Below are positions 52,892-62,550 of a stretch of DNA of 64,000 nt, in pieces. Both the position numbers and the translations under genes were made by a program. Location of the stretch: contig JAHWDD010000002.1 in the NCBI GenBank assembly GCA_023897205.1, positions 7,006,001 through 7,070,000 of the forward strand. Direction: 5' to 3'. The stretch is from Exophiala sp. HKRS030 (lineage: Eukaryota > Ascomycota > Eurotiomycetes > Chaetothyriales > Herpotrichiellaceae). A model generated the notes under the pieces. The model was not told the DNA's origin. It saw only the letters and a program-made list of their open reading frames with translations, and ran no database searches. Numbering within the stretch: position 1 is the first letter of the stretch; each line of letters starts with the position of its first letter.

Positions 52892-55444
52892 ATGTCGCAG
52901 CGAATCTCGCACACATCACAGCGACTATGGTCGAAGAGGTGTCGTATCACGGCCCCTAGACGCTCTAGGACATGTCGGGCGGGATATGCCACGGTCTCAT
53001 CTGTTCCAAAGACGCCAATGAGTCGATTTGAGAATGATCGATTCATAAACTTTGAGCAACTCGATGCCAATATCAAATTGATTAGGGATCGGTAAGACTC
53101 GAGAACAGTCCTACTCGACGGAGCACTACTGACTGACATTGTCTGCAAAAGACTTGGGAGACCATTGACATATGCGGAGAAGGTGCTTTACAGTCATCTA
53201 GATCAACCTGAGTCAGCAACAATCGACCGGGGAGTGTCGAATCTGGAATTACGACCAAGTCGAGTAGCTTGTCAAGATGCGACATCGCAAATGGCCTTGT
53301 TGCAATTTATGACGGCTGGATTGGACAAGGTAGCAGTTCCAACCACGATCCACTGCGACCACCTCATCACAGGCAGAAAAGGTAATGATATTGACCTTGC
53401 GGCTGCTCTGTCATCGAGCAAAGAGGTCTTTGATTTCCTCGAAAAGGCTTCCCAAAAGTACGGTATCGGCTACTGGGGTCCAGGAGCTGGAATCATCCAT
53501 CAGGTGGTGCTGGAGAACTATGCCTACCCTGGAGGGCTGATGATTGGCGCCGATTCCCATACTCCCAATGCGGGTGGACTTGGTATGGCCGCGATAGGTA
53601 TTGGAGGTGCAGATGCGGTCGATGTCATGTCGGGGCAAACCTGGAGTTTGAAATCACCGACCATTATCGGTGTCGAGCTAACCGGGAAGCTGTCGGGATG
53701 GGTGGCACCTAAAGGTGAGTGCTTGTGAATGTGTAGGAGAAAGTGGTCTGATCTTGGACATAGATATTATCCTGGACATCACCAGGCGACTTACAGTCAA
53801 AGGAGGGACTGGTTCCATCATTGAGTATTTTGGGTCGGGAGTTGATACATTATCATGTACGGGCATGGCGACGATAACCAATATGGGCGCGGAGACGGGT
53901 GCCACAACCTCCATCTTTCCTTATACTGAAGCCATGGGAGCTTACCTGAACGCGACTGGTCGGGGCTACATTCGAGACAGGGTCCAACAGCGATTGCCCA
54001 ATCTCCGGGCCGACGAGGGAGCAGAGTATGATCAGGTCATCAAACTCGACCTCTCTGAACTCGAGCCAAGGATCAATGGACCGTTCACGCCAGATTTGTC
54101 GACCCCTGTGTCCAAGTTTGGACAGTTTGTGACCGAAAACAACTGGCCACAACTTACTGCAGGTCTCATTGGATCGTGCACGAATTCGTCTTTTGAAGAC
54201 ATGAACCGAGTTGCGAGTCTTGCGAAACAGGCGCTCGACGCGGGCATCAAGCCCAAAATTCCCTTTATCGTCACCGTGGGTAGTGAACAAACCCGTCGAA
54301 CATTGGAAAAGGCTGGTATCGTCGACATTCTGAAACAATCAGGCGGCACTATTCTGGCCAACGCTTGCGGTCCTTGCTCAGGTTCTTGGGCCCGAGAAGA
54401 TATGCAAAAAGTAAGTCGAGCGTTGTTGCCTGTTTTTGGGTGGTGATACTGACGTTGCCTCACCTACAGGGTGTTTCAAACTCGGTTATTTCCTCATACA
54501 ATCGTAACTTCACAGGCCGGATCGACGGAAACCCCGAGACCAAGAGTTTCATCGCATCACCAGAGATGGTCATTGTGAAGACGTTCGCAGGTGACCTCAA
54601 GTTCGACCCGATCAGAGATAGCATCAAGACCCCCGACGGCAAAGACTTTCGGTTTGAGCCTCCATTCGGATCTAGTCTTCCCACCCGATATGAAAATGCA
54701 GATGCCACCTACAAAGCACCAACCGGGGAGGTTTCTGGAGACGTGTACATTGATCCCGACTCTGAACGTCTGCAGCGCCTTCAACCATTCCCCGCCTGGT
54801 CCGGCAAGGACTATCACGACTTGCCCATCCTGGTCAAGGTCAAGGGGAAATGTACCACCGACCACATCACCCCCGCCGGACCTTGGTTTCGATTCCGAGG
54901 TCACCTCGAGAACATTTCGGAGAATACCTTGATCGGGGCGACCAACGCGGAGAACGACCAGGTGAACTCGGTGAGGAACGTCTTCACGAACGAGTATGGA
55001 CCAATCGCACAGACGGCCAAGGACTACAAAGCTCGAGGGCAACCTTGGGTGGTCATTGGAGATTCCAACTACGGCGAAGGATCTTCCAGAGAACATGCGG
55101 CCCTTCAGCCGCGGTTCTTGAACGGTGTCGCCGTCATCGCCAGGAGTTTGGCTCGTATCCATGAAACCAATCTGAAGAAGCAAGGACTCTTGGCTTTGAC
55201 GTTCGACGATGCGGCCGACTACGACCGTATCCAGCCTCGGGACCGTATCAGTCTCGTTGGTCTCGGCGAGCTCCGACCCGGTCAACAGATTACGATGCAA
55301 GTACGAAGACCAGATGGGTCCGAATGGTCGTGTCAATTGAACCACACGTTTACCGACGCTCAAGTTCAGTATTTCAAGCACGGGAGTGCGTTGAACTACA
55401 TGGGTCACGTTGGTAAGAGTCGGGCTGCGGATGCGTCGGTGTAA
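52892..55444 (+). CDS. Aconitase-family hydratase, mitochondrial (divergent paralogue)
   Basis: Aconitases interconvert citrate and isocitrate with a 4Fe-4S cluster; some fungal paralogues take part in lysine synthesis. Four exons, 52892-53091, 53152-53714, 53764-54410 and 54470-55444, give 794 aa. Residues 1-38 are Arg/Ser-rich with no acidic residues, a mitochondrial presequence. Active-site blocks are intact: [28 protein letters not shown], cluster Cys in GSCTNSS and ACGPCSG, Arg in SYNRNFTGR, and [11 protein letters not shown]. The block after the CxxC reads SGSW where common aconitases have IGQW, and many other blocks differ from the main housekeeping enzyme as I remember it. I therefore think it is a second aconitase (Aco2/AcoB-like or specialised). 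It is divergent from a Leu3-like regulator. Confidence 0.93.
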
Positions 55445-57384
55445 TCGGTAATTTTGAAATTGGAACCAAAAAAAGTGGTTTGGGTGTTGTCGGATATGGA
55501 TATCGTTTGAGCGCATTTTCTGCCTCAAATTGTCCATTGCATATTGTCAGCGGAGCGTTTCATAGCGATTAGATTGAACAAGTACGGAGTAAGTAGAATT
55601 GAGGGATTGCATCCATAATGTTGGACTACTTCCGAACATGTCGAGCGCTTCATTACGGCTTTCTTTTGCATCCCCGGAGAGAGGTTCCGCATCGGAGATA
55701 CGATTTCGGCGTTTCCTTTTTCTTTTTTGGTGGCGAGAGAAGTTGTCAGCCACGTGACTGACGTTGTTGGGCGGGTTGTTATGTCAGTGGTGGTTGGTAT
55801 TCTTGTAGGATGTTGCAAAACGCACGGATGCAGGAAAATCAATCAACTTGGCCGTGTTGATAAGTAATGATGTTGGACAAGACTGGCCATTTGAGCTCGG
55901 ATATTTTAACTCCAACAGCCTCGTTCTGACGTTATGATCTACCCACTGGATCGATAGACCACGGCTGTTCGAGTTTGTAGATCATCATCAAGTCGGAAAA
56001 TTGTTGTGACACAAAACGTGCAGTACACCGTACTGTGTACTCGAACCTCGTGCAGCCTGTGATACGGAGAAGAGTAATTCGTCGCGATGAGAATAAGATC
56101 CTTGCAGGCGCGTCATCCATGGGGTGTGGCACATTTTCTGCAGGTCACACGGGACCGAGTGAGAAGTTGGTGGCACTTTGTGTCAGGCCAAAGTTTTGTG
56201 ATTTGTAGGGGGAACGTCCGTTGCATGATGAGCCTCTTACGGAGTACTCGTACCCGTACCCATCGTAGGATTAGGGATGGAGAATGGCTGGGGAAGACAA
56301 AAGGAAAGGAGATGAAGGCCCGCAAATCAGCCTCATTCATCGCTAAAAGGACGGAATTGGGAGTTTGAGCCCCCCGACTGGTTCAAGTGATGCAATCGTT
56401 GGTGGACGGATGTGTCTTCCTTTGCCGAGGAACCCAAGATTTCGATGACATTTTTTGTTTTGGCTTTTTGGCCCCTCGATCTGGATCGCCATCTTGGTTT
56501 TTATGAACTTTGCTATCGTCTTGTGATACCAATGACGAGTATGGAGTTAGTTATTGATCGTGGAAAGCATAGAAGAGAAAATAAGAGTGAGAGCAAGAGT
56601 ACACTCACCAACGAGAGATTGAAACCGACATGAAGCAATCAATGATGGAGTAAGTAAATCATCGATCATCATGGTGCAATGCTTGTAGCAAAGAAAAGAT
56701 ACTCCCACCTCTCAACTGAAACAAGTCCTACTCGTACGCAGTGATCGCAGTGATCACAATGATGCTATCTACTACTCGTAACGTTTCTCTCTGCGGTATC
56801 CTCCGTCTCTTCGAGGATCGTGGCTCGTGTCATTTTACCCCGTTAATCTCGTCATGGTTATCGCAACCTTTTCGATCTTTGATCCTGATCCGCTGATTGA
56901 TCTTTTTTTCTCCCTTCCATCGATCGAGCCGCGCCTGGGCGCTATTACTTACTCCTTGTTATAATCGATAGTGACGTCTTCATGTAACGAAACCCATCAT
57001 TCATCCCTCTCTCCCCCCCCCCCCCCCCATGTTTCTTCCCAACCCACTAACCCACGATCGATCATTGACGGAACAACCCACCCACTCTGGTCCATACCTA
57101 CTCGTTTTACTTGTACTTTATCTCCCCTCTTCGCCCTTGTTCGAACCATCTGTACGGTTACTTCCATTATTTTACCCCAGAAAAAACGAAAAATCCATTT
57201 TTGGCTGGTCCTACCTACATCCTCCTTCCAACTGTGACGAAAACTATCGAAAAGTCAATCTTGCAGACAAAAACTCACAAATCAAAGACATCATCACTAT
57301 CACTTTTCGGCCCTCGACATTACCTCTTCGATTCGAAACTGTGTACCATATAATCATCGCTGTGTCAACTTCTTTTCTTTCAAA
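55445..57384. other. Intergenic region
   Basis: About 1.9 kb with no supported gene. It holds TACGGAGTA words at 55583 and 56238, TACTCGTA words near 56244, 56731 and 56773, and a run of 16 C at 57013-57028. The last 400 bases are pyrimidine-rich and look like a 5' leader. Confidence 0.5.
57013..57028. repeat. Homopolymer of 16 C
   Basis: Uninterrupted C run within a CT-rich leader-like stretch. Its exact length is sensitive to sequencing error. Confidence 0.8.
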
Positions 57385-57618
57385 ATGATCCGTTTCCCAA
57401 CCTTTCGCTCCACACCAGCGTCATCGACTCCCACGGCTCAAGATTCGTTGAGAGAAATCTTGCGTAAGGCATCCGACGCAGACTACTCTTCCACCGCCGC
57501 AGAAGACGCAGCACGCAGGACGAGTTCCATCAGTTCTTCTCGGTCTTCGACAGCCAGAAGTAGTCAATCCTCGACCTCTTCAACACAATCAGTTGGATTC
57601 TTTTCCTCCCCTCGGTGA
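57385..57618 (+). CDS. Possible small Ser-rich protein or upstream ORF
   Basis: A 77-codon frame starting MIRFPTFRSTPASSTPTAQ after an A-rich context. The body is almost all Ser, Thr, Ala and Arg (SSISSSRSSTARSSQSSTSS) and ends VGFFSSPR. It ends 129 bases upstream of the conserved 70-residue gene on the same strand. It may be translated as a short protein or be an upstream ORF in that gene's leader. No family is recognised. Confidence 0.35.
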   Translation: MIRFPTFRSTPASSTPTAQDSLREILRKASDADYSSTAAEDAARRTSSISSSRSSTARSSQSSTSSTQSVGFFSSPR

Positions 57619-57747
57619 CCCAACTCGACACACTCGCGTCTGCTCTTGTTATCCTCACCAGCATTCTTTCGCGTTTGTACTGGTTACTTCTGTCCACAAT
57701 TCCATTACATCCTCTCAGTAAACCCGCGACTCTACTTGTCATCAAAA

Positions 57748-58028
57748 ATGCCGAGCTCCAAAGGCAAACCTACCGACCCCGAACTCCGGGAAAAGATCAA
57801 AGAGGAAGTCAAGAATGAGGAGAAAGGTGTGTCATGACCTAAAGTGTTGTTGTTTTTTTCGCCCCGACATGTCACTGATACTCGTTTACTCAAGGAGGCG
57901 GTAAAGGATCTTGGTCTGCTTGGAAGGCCGGCGAACTCGCTCGTCGATACGAGGCACAAGGAGGAGATTATGAAGATACCGGGGACAATAAGAACAAGTC
58001 CAAGAAAGGAGCTCCGGAGAAGAAGTGA
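57748..58028 (+). CDS. Conserved small fungal protein of unknown function (70 aa)
   Basis: Two exons, 57748-57826 and 57895-58028, give 70 aa. The protein starts MPSSKGKPTDPELREKIKEE, continues through a Gly-rich junction (KGGGKGSWSAWKAGELARRYE) to AQGGDYEDTGDNKN and a Lys-rich end. I recall very similar short proteins from many Pezizomycotina, always unnamed. It is highly charged, without signal peptide or membrane segment, and probably mostly disordered. The donor here is GTGTGT and the acceptor CAAG, both acceptable. Without splicing the frame stops after 29 codons, so it is easily missed. Confidence 0.8.
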
Positions 58029-58861
58029 TGCCGACAAGAGTCTACTTTGGCACAATCAACATCGATAATACGAATGCAGCGTTTGAAGGAGTATTGAGAT
58101 CGTGTTCGAGCCATTGATGCTGGTCATGTTTTGGCATTCTTTTTGTACGAGTACTACTGTGTATTTGTATTTGTACGTGGTGGATCTTTGATATTTGTTT
58201 GTATGTTACTCGGCGAATACAAAAAATTGTCACCATCTATACGAGGAAGGAGTATGCCCGTCGCGGCTTTTTTTTATGGCTACCCTCGGGTGGGAGAAGA
58301 TGAAGAAGAGTAGTATGGTGTTAACGCTTGAGAAGCGCTTTCTGCGACAATTGTGATGTGTCAGTACGGGAGTACTCTGAGCAAGAGTACAATTGTGACC
58401 CTTCTGTTCAAAGGAAAAAATCAACCTATCGTCTCTCCAACTTTTCGTAATATCACTTTCTGCGTTAACACATCTCTCTACCTCCACAGGCATTCTATAT
58501 CCGTACTCCATACAACCAAAAACACCTCGGGAGTACAACTCGTCAACTCCCCCGCATCCGTCATTGCTCTCCTTCCTCCACGACCTTTTTTGTTTTCTCC
58601 ACGGCAGAAATGTCCCGCTTTTCGTCTCCGTACGAGGTACTAGGTATGTAGGCTTCTCTCGCGGGCTTATCTATGGTTTGCAAGGAAAGGAACTCGCGTC
58701 TAGTCAAGATATATTTATTATATCCCAGAGTATCTAAAAAAGAAAGGAAACCATATAATAAATTGTCTGTCTGTGAGTGGCAACGCCTTTCCCTTTTTTT
58801 TTTTTTTTTTTTGACCTTGTTTGAAATCACCTCGATGAAAAACCCGGACCTCTTTTCCACC
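58029..58861. other. Intergenic region before the lipocalin-like gene
   Basis: About 0.8 kb. It contains a TACGAGTA word near 58146, an 18-base T run near 58795 and a 13-codon upstream frame at 58610-58651 (MSRFSSPYEVLG...) that is probably in the leader of the next gene. No other gene is supported. Confidence 0.5.
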
Positions 58862-59605
58862 ATGTCACAAACAAACGTCTTTGAAAAGTACAAGGACACC
58901 TTTGCCGGGGTTTGGAGCCTGTTGACCTACGAAATGTGGGATTCCGACGGTCCGGGAAAAAAACTCTTGTACAAACCACACGGGGATGAACCTCTGGGGA
59001 AAGTGGTGATTTCTGGTTCCGGTTACCTGTCGGCCATCCTGATCCCACCGAGCGTCTTGGTCCCTCTAAAGTCCAGCGACACCTTGATGGGGGCCACGGA
59101 TGAAGAACTCGCCCGCATCGCCAGACCTCTGAGCGCCTACAGCGGGTTCATGACTCTGCACGAGACCGACCAACCGCAAAAGTTCGTCTGGCACACAAAG
59201 GTCGAGGTTTCTGCGAATCCGAACTGGATAGGTAAAGATCAAACCCGGAGGGTCGAATATTTTGAAACCGACGACGGAGAAAAGTTCATGACTTTGAATC
59301 CCGTCAAGGATTATCCTTTACCCGTAAGTTTTGTTCCCAACCTTTGCAAAAAGTCGAACCAAGTTCCGATGAGAGAGGCAATGGGCTCCTGAGCCACTCC
59401 CTCCCCCCCACAAACACACATAAACACACATCATCCCTCCAACCTCACTACCCTCTCTCTCCCCTGTTTGTCCGTTGGTTTTTCGTCGTGTGTTTGCACT
59501 CGAGTCGAGTAAATCGGAACTTTTGAACTGAAACGAAGCGACACACAAAAACAGGACGGTAGAATGGCTCGTGCCGAGTTGAAATGGAAAAAGATTGCAC
59601 TGTAA
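58862..59605 (+). CDS. Lipocalin-like domain protein
   Basis: Two exons, 58862-59323 and 59555-59605 (231-nt intron), give 170 aa from the Met in MSQTNVFEKYKDTF; an upstream in-frame Met at 58835 would add nine residues. The order FAGVWSLLTYEMWDSDG, GKVVISGSGYLSAILIPPS, YSGFMTLHETD, FVWHTKVEVSANPNWIGKDQTRRVEY matches the lipocalin-like fold (lipocalin_5 type) seen beside fungal and bacterial metabolic genes. The second exon adds the last strand (DGRMARAELKWKKIAL). The family is thought to bind or isomerise small molecules; the ligand is unknown. The intron is long for this window and holds CT/CA-rich runs. Confidence 0.85.
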
Positions 59606-59848
59606 ACCCATGTGGGTCGTGAGTCAGGGATCCAAAATGACACAACTCACCGGTCGGGGGAGGATTTTCCCAAAATTCAAGAAACCGTACTTCTCCTGTC
59701 GCCCCAAAAAGTGGTTGCGGTTTGTTTCCATTTCCGAATTCAAGGCTCTTCTTCTTGGCGTCTCGCGCCGCCGAATGTTGGAAAATGGAATCGCCGGTCG
59801 TCTTTGAAGAGGTGTCCCTGTAAGAACGCATACCCAAAGCCACCAGAA

Positions 59849-59866
59849 GGGGGGGGGGAGGGGGGG
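59849..59866 (+). repeat. G-rich tract
   Basis: Runs of 10 and 7 G separated by one A. It may fold as a G-quadruplex. Confidence 0.85.
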
Positions 59867-59902
59867 CGAACCGTTTGTCATTGTGTAATTAAGGTGTGCC
59901 CG

Positions 59903-60890
59903 TCATGCGGATGGATCACCTTTTGCGGGAAATAGCCTCGAGGCCCCGATGTCTGGTTTGGTCAGGCTTAGACACCACCGGGGCTTCGTCCAGGAATCAG
60001 TCTTGGATTCCACGGTTGCCCAGTCATCTCAAAATTGTCTATAGCGGTATTGCATATCAGACGGCGAGACTTTGTTCCAATCCTGTTCGTTTGGTGCTCG
60101 AATGACGCCAGTGTTGGGACTGTGGACTGCCCGAAATGCGTCTGGGTACTTGGCCTTCAGTTTCGTTTTTTTCCCCCTTGGGTTCAGATTGACTGTGTCG
60201 ATTGTGTGATTCAAATACTTTCCGTATTCCTCTTTTGTCAGTGCCATCAGTGGCAAATCACCTCGGGGTTCTGTTATATGATCTGGGGAATAGTGTCTTC
60301 TTTTTAAGACGATGGGGACGATCGAGTCGCGAGAGAGAGAGAGAGAGGGGTGCAGCTGGGGTATATATATATAGAGAGAGAGAGAGAGAGTATTTGATAA
60401 ACCTATTACCAGGTAATATGTTTCTCAGAAAACGACCTTTCTGCACCTCGAACGATTGTAGATACCACTCTGACACACAGGACGTAAATGAGTGTGGCTG
60501 TTTGAATATGGATATAGGCTATTGAATAGGGTTAGGTATTCTTTGATGAGTTTCGTTGGCTGACTTTCACAATTCCCGGACACTTCGTCGTCGATTTGAA
60601 TAACACAAGTCAGTGAAAGGGCCCTAAGGGGGATTTCGGAGATCAATCTGCGTCAAGTTCCAGTCGTGACTTTTGACAAAAGCCTTGAGCCGCGTGGAAG
60701 AAGAGGACTCGCTTTCCGACCTACTCACCGAGGTTCGGACGTGTACGACTTGTCCGTTTGGAATCCAATTGATCATGAGCATTACTCGCCCAGTTGTGAT
60801 TGTCACTTCGTACAGTTCAATGATGTGGCCTTGACCGGAAACGACGCGGCGCCCTCCTTTTTTGGTCGCCCGCGCCACAATTTCGCCTCG
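59903..60890 (-). other. Possible unrecognised gene or gene relic
   Basis: Two minus-strand stretches read like protein. The first, about 60890-60690, contains GRRVVSGQGHIIELYEVTITTG and NGQVVHVRTS just before a good GTGAGT donor. The second, about 60330-59903, contains LPLMALTKEEYGKYLNHTID, KLKAKYPDAFRAVHSPNTG and, past one in-frame TGA at 60029, DDWATVESKTDSWTKPRWCL. I could not join them into one intact chain or name a family. It may be a real gene with exons I placed wrongly, or a pseudogene stopped by a CGA-to-TGA change. Confidence 0.3.
60329..60390. repeat. (GA)n and (TA)n microsatellites
   Basis: Two GA tracts (60329-60347 and 60374-60390) separated by about 25 bases that include a short TA run. 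Confidence 0.95.
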
Positions 60891-61054
60891 GTGCGGGAGA
60901 CTCGAGAATGATCGACCGTCCTCGCCTCGACCCGGTCATAAGTTTTTTCGCACATCAGAACGACCAGTGGCTTCGCAAATACATAAGGGTCCATGCTCGA
61001 GATATGAGAGGAAAGCGACGTGCACCGTACGGAGCACCGGGGACGTGCCCGAGT

Positions 61055-61078
61055 ACTCTCTCTCTCTCTCTCTCTCTT
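61055..61078. repeat. (CT)n microsatellite
   Basis: About 24 bases of CT repeat upstream of the hydrolase gene. Confidence 0.9.
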
Positions 61079-61580
61079 CCCCCCCAGATTGTCAATTGTC
61101 TTTAATCAGCGTCGATATCGGTGGGACGTTCGAGTCAGTGGACCGGGGGCGGAATCTCCCACTCCCCACTCCCCCCAGAACGTTTTGCATCGCGCGCTGA
61201 CACACCATTCCTAAACCTTAATGTCTATCGCCGTCGGATGGTGCAAGGGACTCAGTTCCGATGAAAACAAGCTTCCCGAAATCCGAAGAGAGGGGTTGAT
61301 TGTTCGAGGTAATCAAAAAACATCCAAACGATCCAAGAGGGTCGGGGCCGACAATAGTTGTTTGGAGAACATCACTGTGTACAATGTATATATAATATTA
61401 TTATCCAAAGCACATCTAAAGATCCTTTACCGATTTATCAGAACTTTTCCCTTTGAACAAACAGAACCCTTTTCCGAAACTACACATCTCACCAAAGAAC
61501 CATCACATCACGACAAGGGCCATCGTCATCTCATCAAACGCAAAAAGTCGCACGAGCGAGACACATCCTTTTTTTTGGTA

Positions 61581-62342
61581 ATGATGGCTAAGCCCGTCAT
61601 TGTTCTCGTCCCGGGTGCCTGGCATCCTCCTTCGTGCTTCTCCCCTCTCACCAAGTACTTGGAAGGACATGGCTATACGGTCGACGGGATATCACTCCCC
61701 TCGGTCGGCTCGACTCCACCGCCGCCCAACTTTGACGCCGACGTGAACGTGGTCGCTTCCACCGTCGGCAAACACGCCGACCAAGGGGCCGAGGTGATAC
61801 TCCTCTTCCACTCCTACGGCGGAGTCCCCGGGGCCTCTGCGTGCAAGGGTCTCTCGAGGTCCGACCGTCGGGCCGCGGGCGAAAAGGGCGGGATCGTCCA
61901 TCTGGTATACTGCTGTGCGTTCGCGCTCGACGAAGGGGTGTGTCTCATGGACGGCCTCGGAGGCCGGCCGTTGCCGTGGTTCGGGATCGCCGAAGACGAG
62001 AAGACCTTGGTGGCCAAAACCCCGGTGGAGACATTCTACAACGACATTCACGACCGGGCCGTTCTGGATGGACTGGTCGACAGTCTCAGGCCGCACGCCT
62101 ACGGTGCCTTTTGGAGCAAGAGCACGTACGCCGCTTGGAAGGACGTGGCGAGCACGTACGTGGTGTGCGAGAGGGACGCGGCGATCCCGCCCCAGGCTCA
62201 GCGCGCCATGATAGCACACGTCAACGAGGCAAGTGGTGGGAAGATGCGCGAGGTCTCGATGGATGCAAGCCATAGTCCTTTTGTCAGTCGACCGGAAGAG
62301 CTCGGAAGAATTGTCAGGGAAATCGCCGGTGAGAAGGTCTAA
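61581..62342 (+). CDS. Alpha/beta hydrolase
   Basis: Intronless gene of 253 aa starting MMAKPVIVLVPGAWHPP; the frame is open further upstream but the family begins here. The oxyanion strand is VLVPGAWHPPSCF. The nucleophile elbow is LFHSYGGVPG, so Ser lies between His and Tyr. The catalytic His is in SMDASHSPFVSRPEEL near the C-terminus and the acid is probably the Asp in VCERDAAIPP. This is the AB_hydrolase_6 (salicylate-binding/methylesterase-like) type, often found as small esterases or lactonases in fungal metabolism. There is no signal peptide. The coding region is notably GC-rich compared with the AT-rich DNA around it. The nearest co-directional gene is the lipocalin-like one, 2 kb upstream. 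Confidence 0.92.
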   Translation: MMAKPVIVLVPGAWHPPSCFSPLTKYLEGHGYTVDGISLPSVGSTPPPPNFDADVNVVASTVGKHADQGAEVILLFHSYGGVPGASACKGLSRSDRRAAGEKGGIVHLVYCCAFALDEGVCLMDGLGGRPLPWFGIAEDEKTLVAKTPVETFYNDIHDRAVLDGLVDSLRPHAYGAFWSKSTYAAWKDVASTYVVCERDAAIPPQAQRAMIAHVNEASGGKMREVSMDASHSPFVSRPEELGRIVREIAGEKV

Positions 62343-62550
62343 AGAAAGCGTTGGAAGACCGCGGGCGACCCAAAGACCTCATGAGATGTGGTCATACCAT
62401 GTTGAAGTACAATTACTATGGTCTAGGACAGTCCTCTTCCGGCTTATTTTGTAGAATATTAATTCGATCAAGATTCTTTATCTCATACCTCTGCCGCATT
62501 CCTATGGCCTCCATATGAACATCTCTTCTAGGGATGTGTCTCATAGAAGT

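Larger units (their letters stand above)
59606..61580. other. Intergenic region with simple repeats
   Basis: About 2 kb between the lipocalin-like and hydrolase genes. It holds a G-rich tract (59849-59866), (GA)n tracts at 60329-60347 and 60374-60390, a short TA run, a (CT)n tract at 61055-61078 and coding-like segments on the minus strand, listed separately. Confidence 0.5.

Noticed and set aside
54557..55537. 326-codon minus-strand frame opposite the aconitase gene
   Set aside because: Antisense to a fully conserved domain; no independent evidence.
58610..58651. MSRFSSPYEVLG start resembling a J-domain opening
   Set aside because: Stops after 13 codons and no J-domain continuation is found downstream; treated as an upstream ORF.
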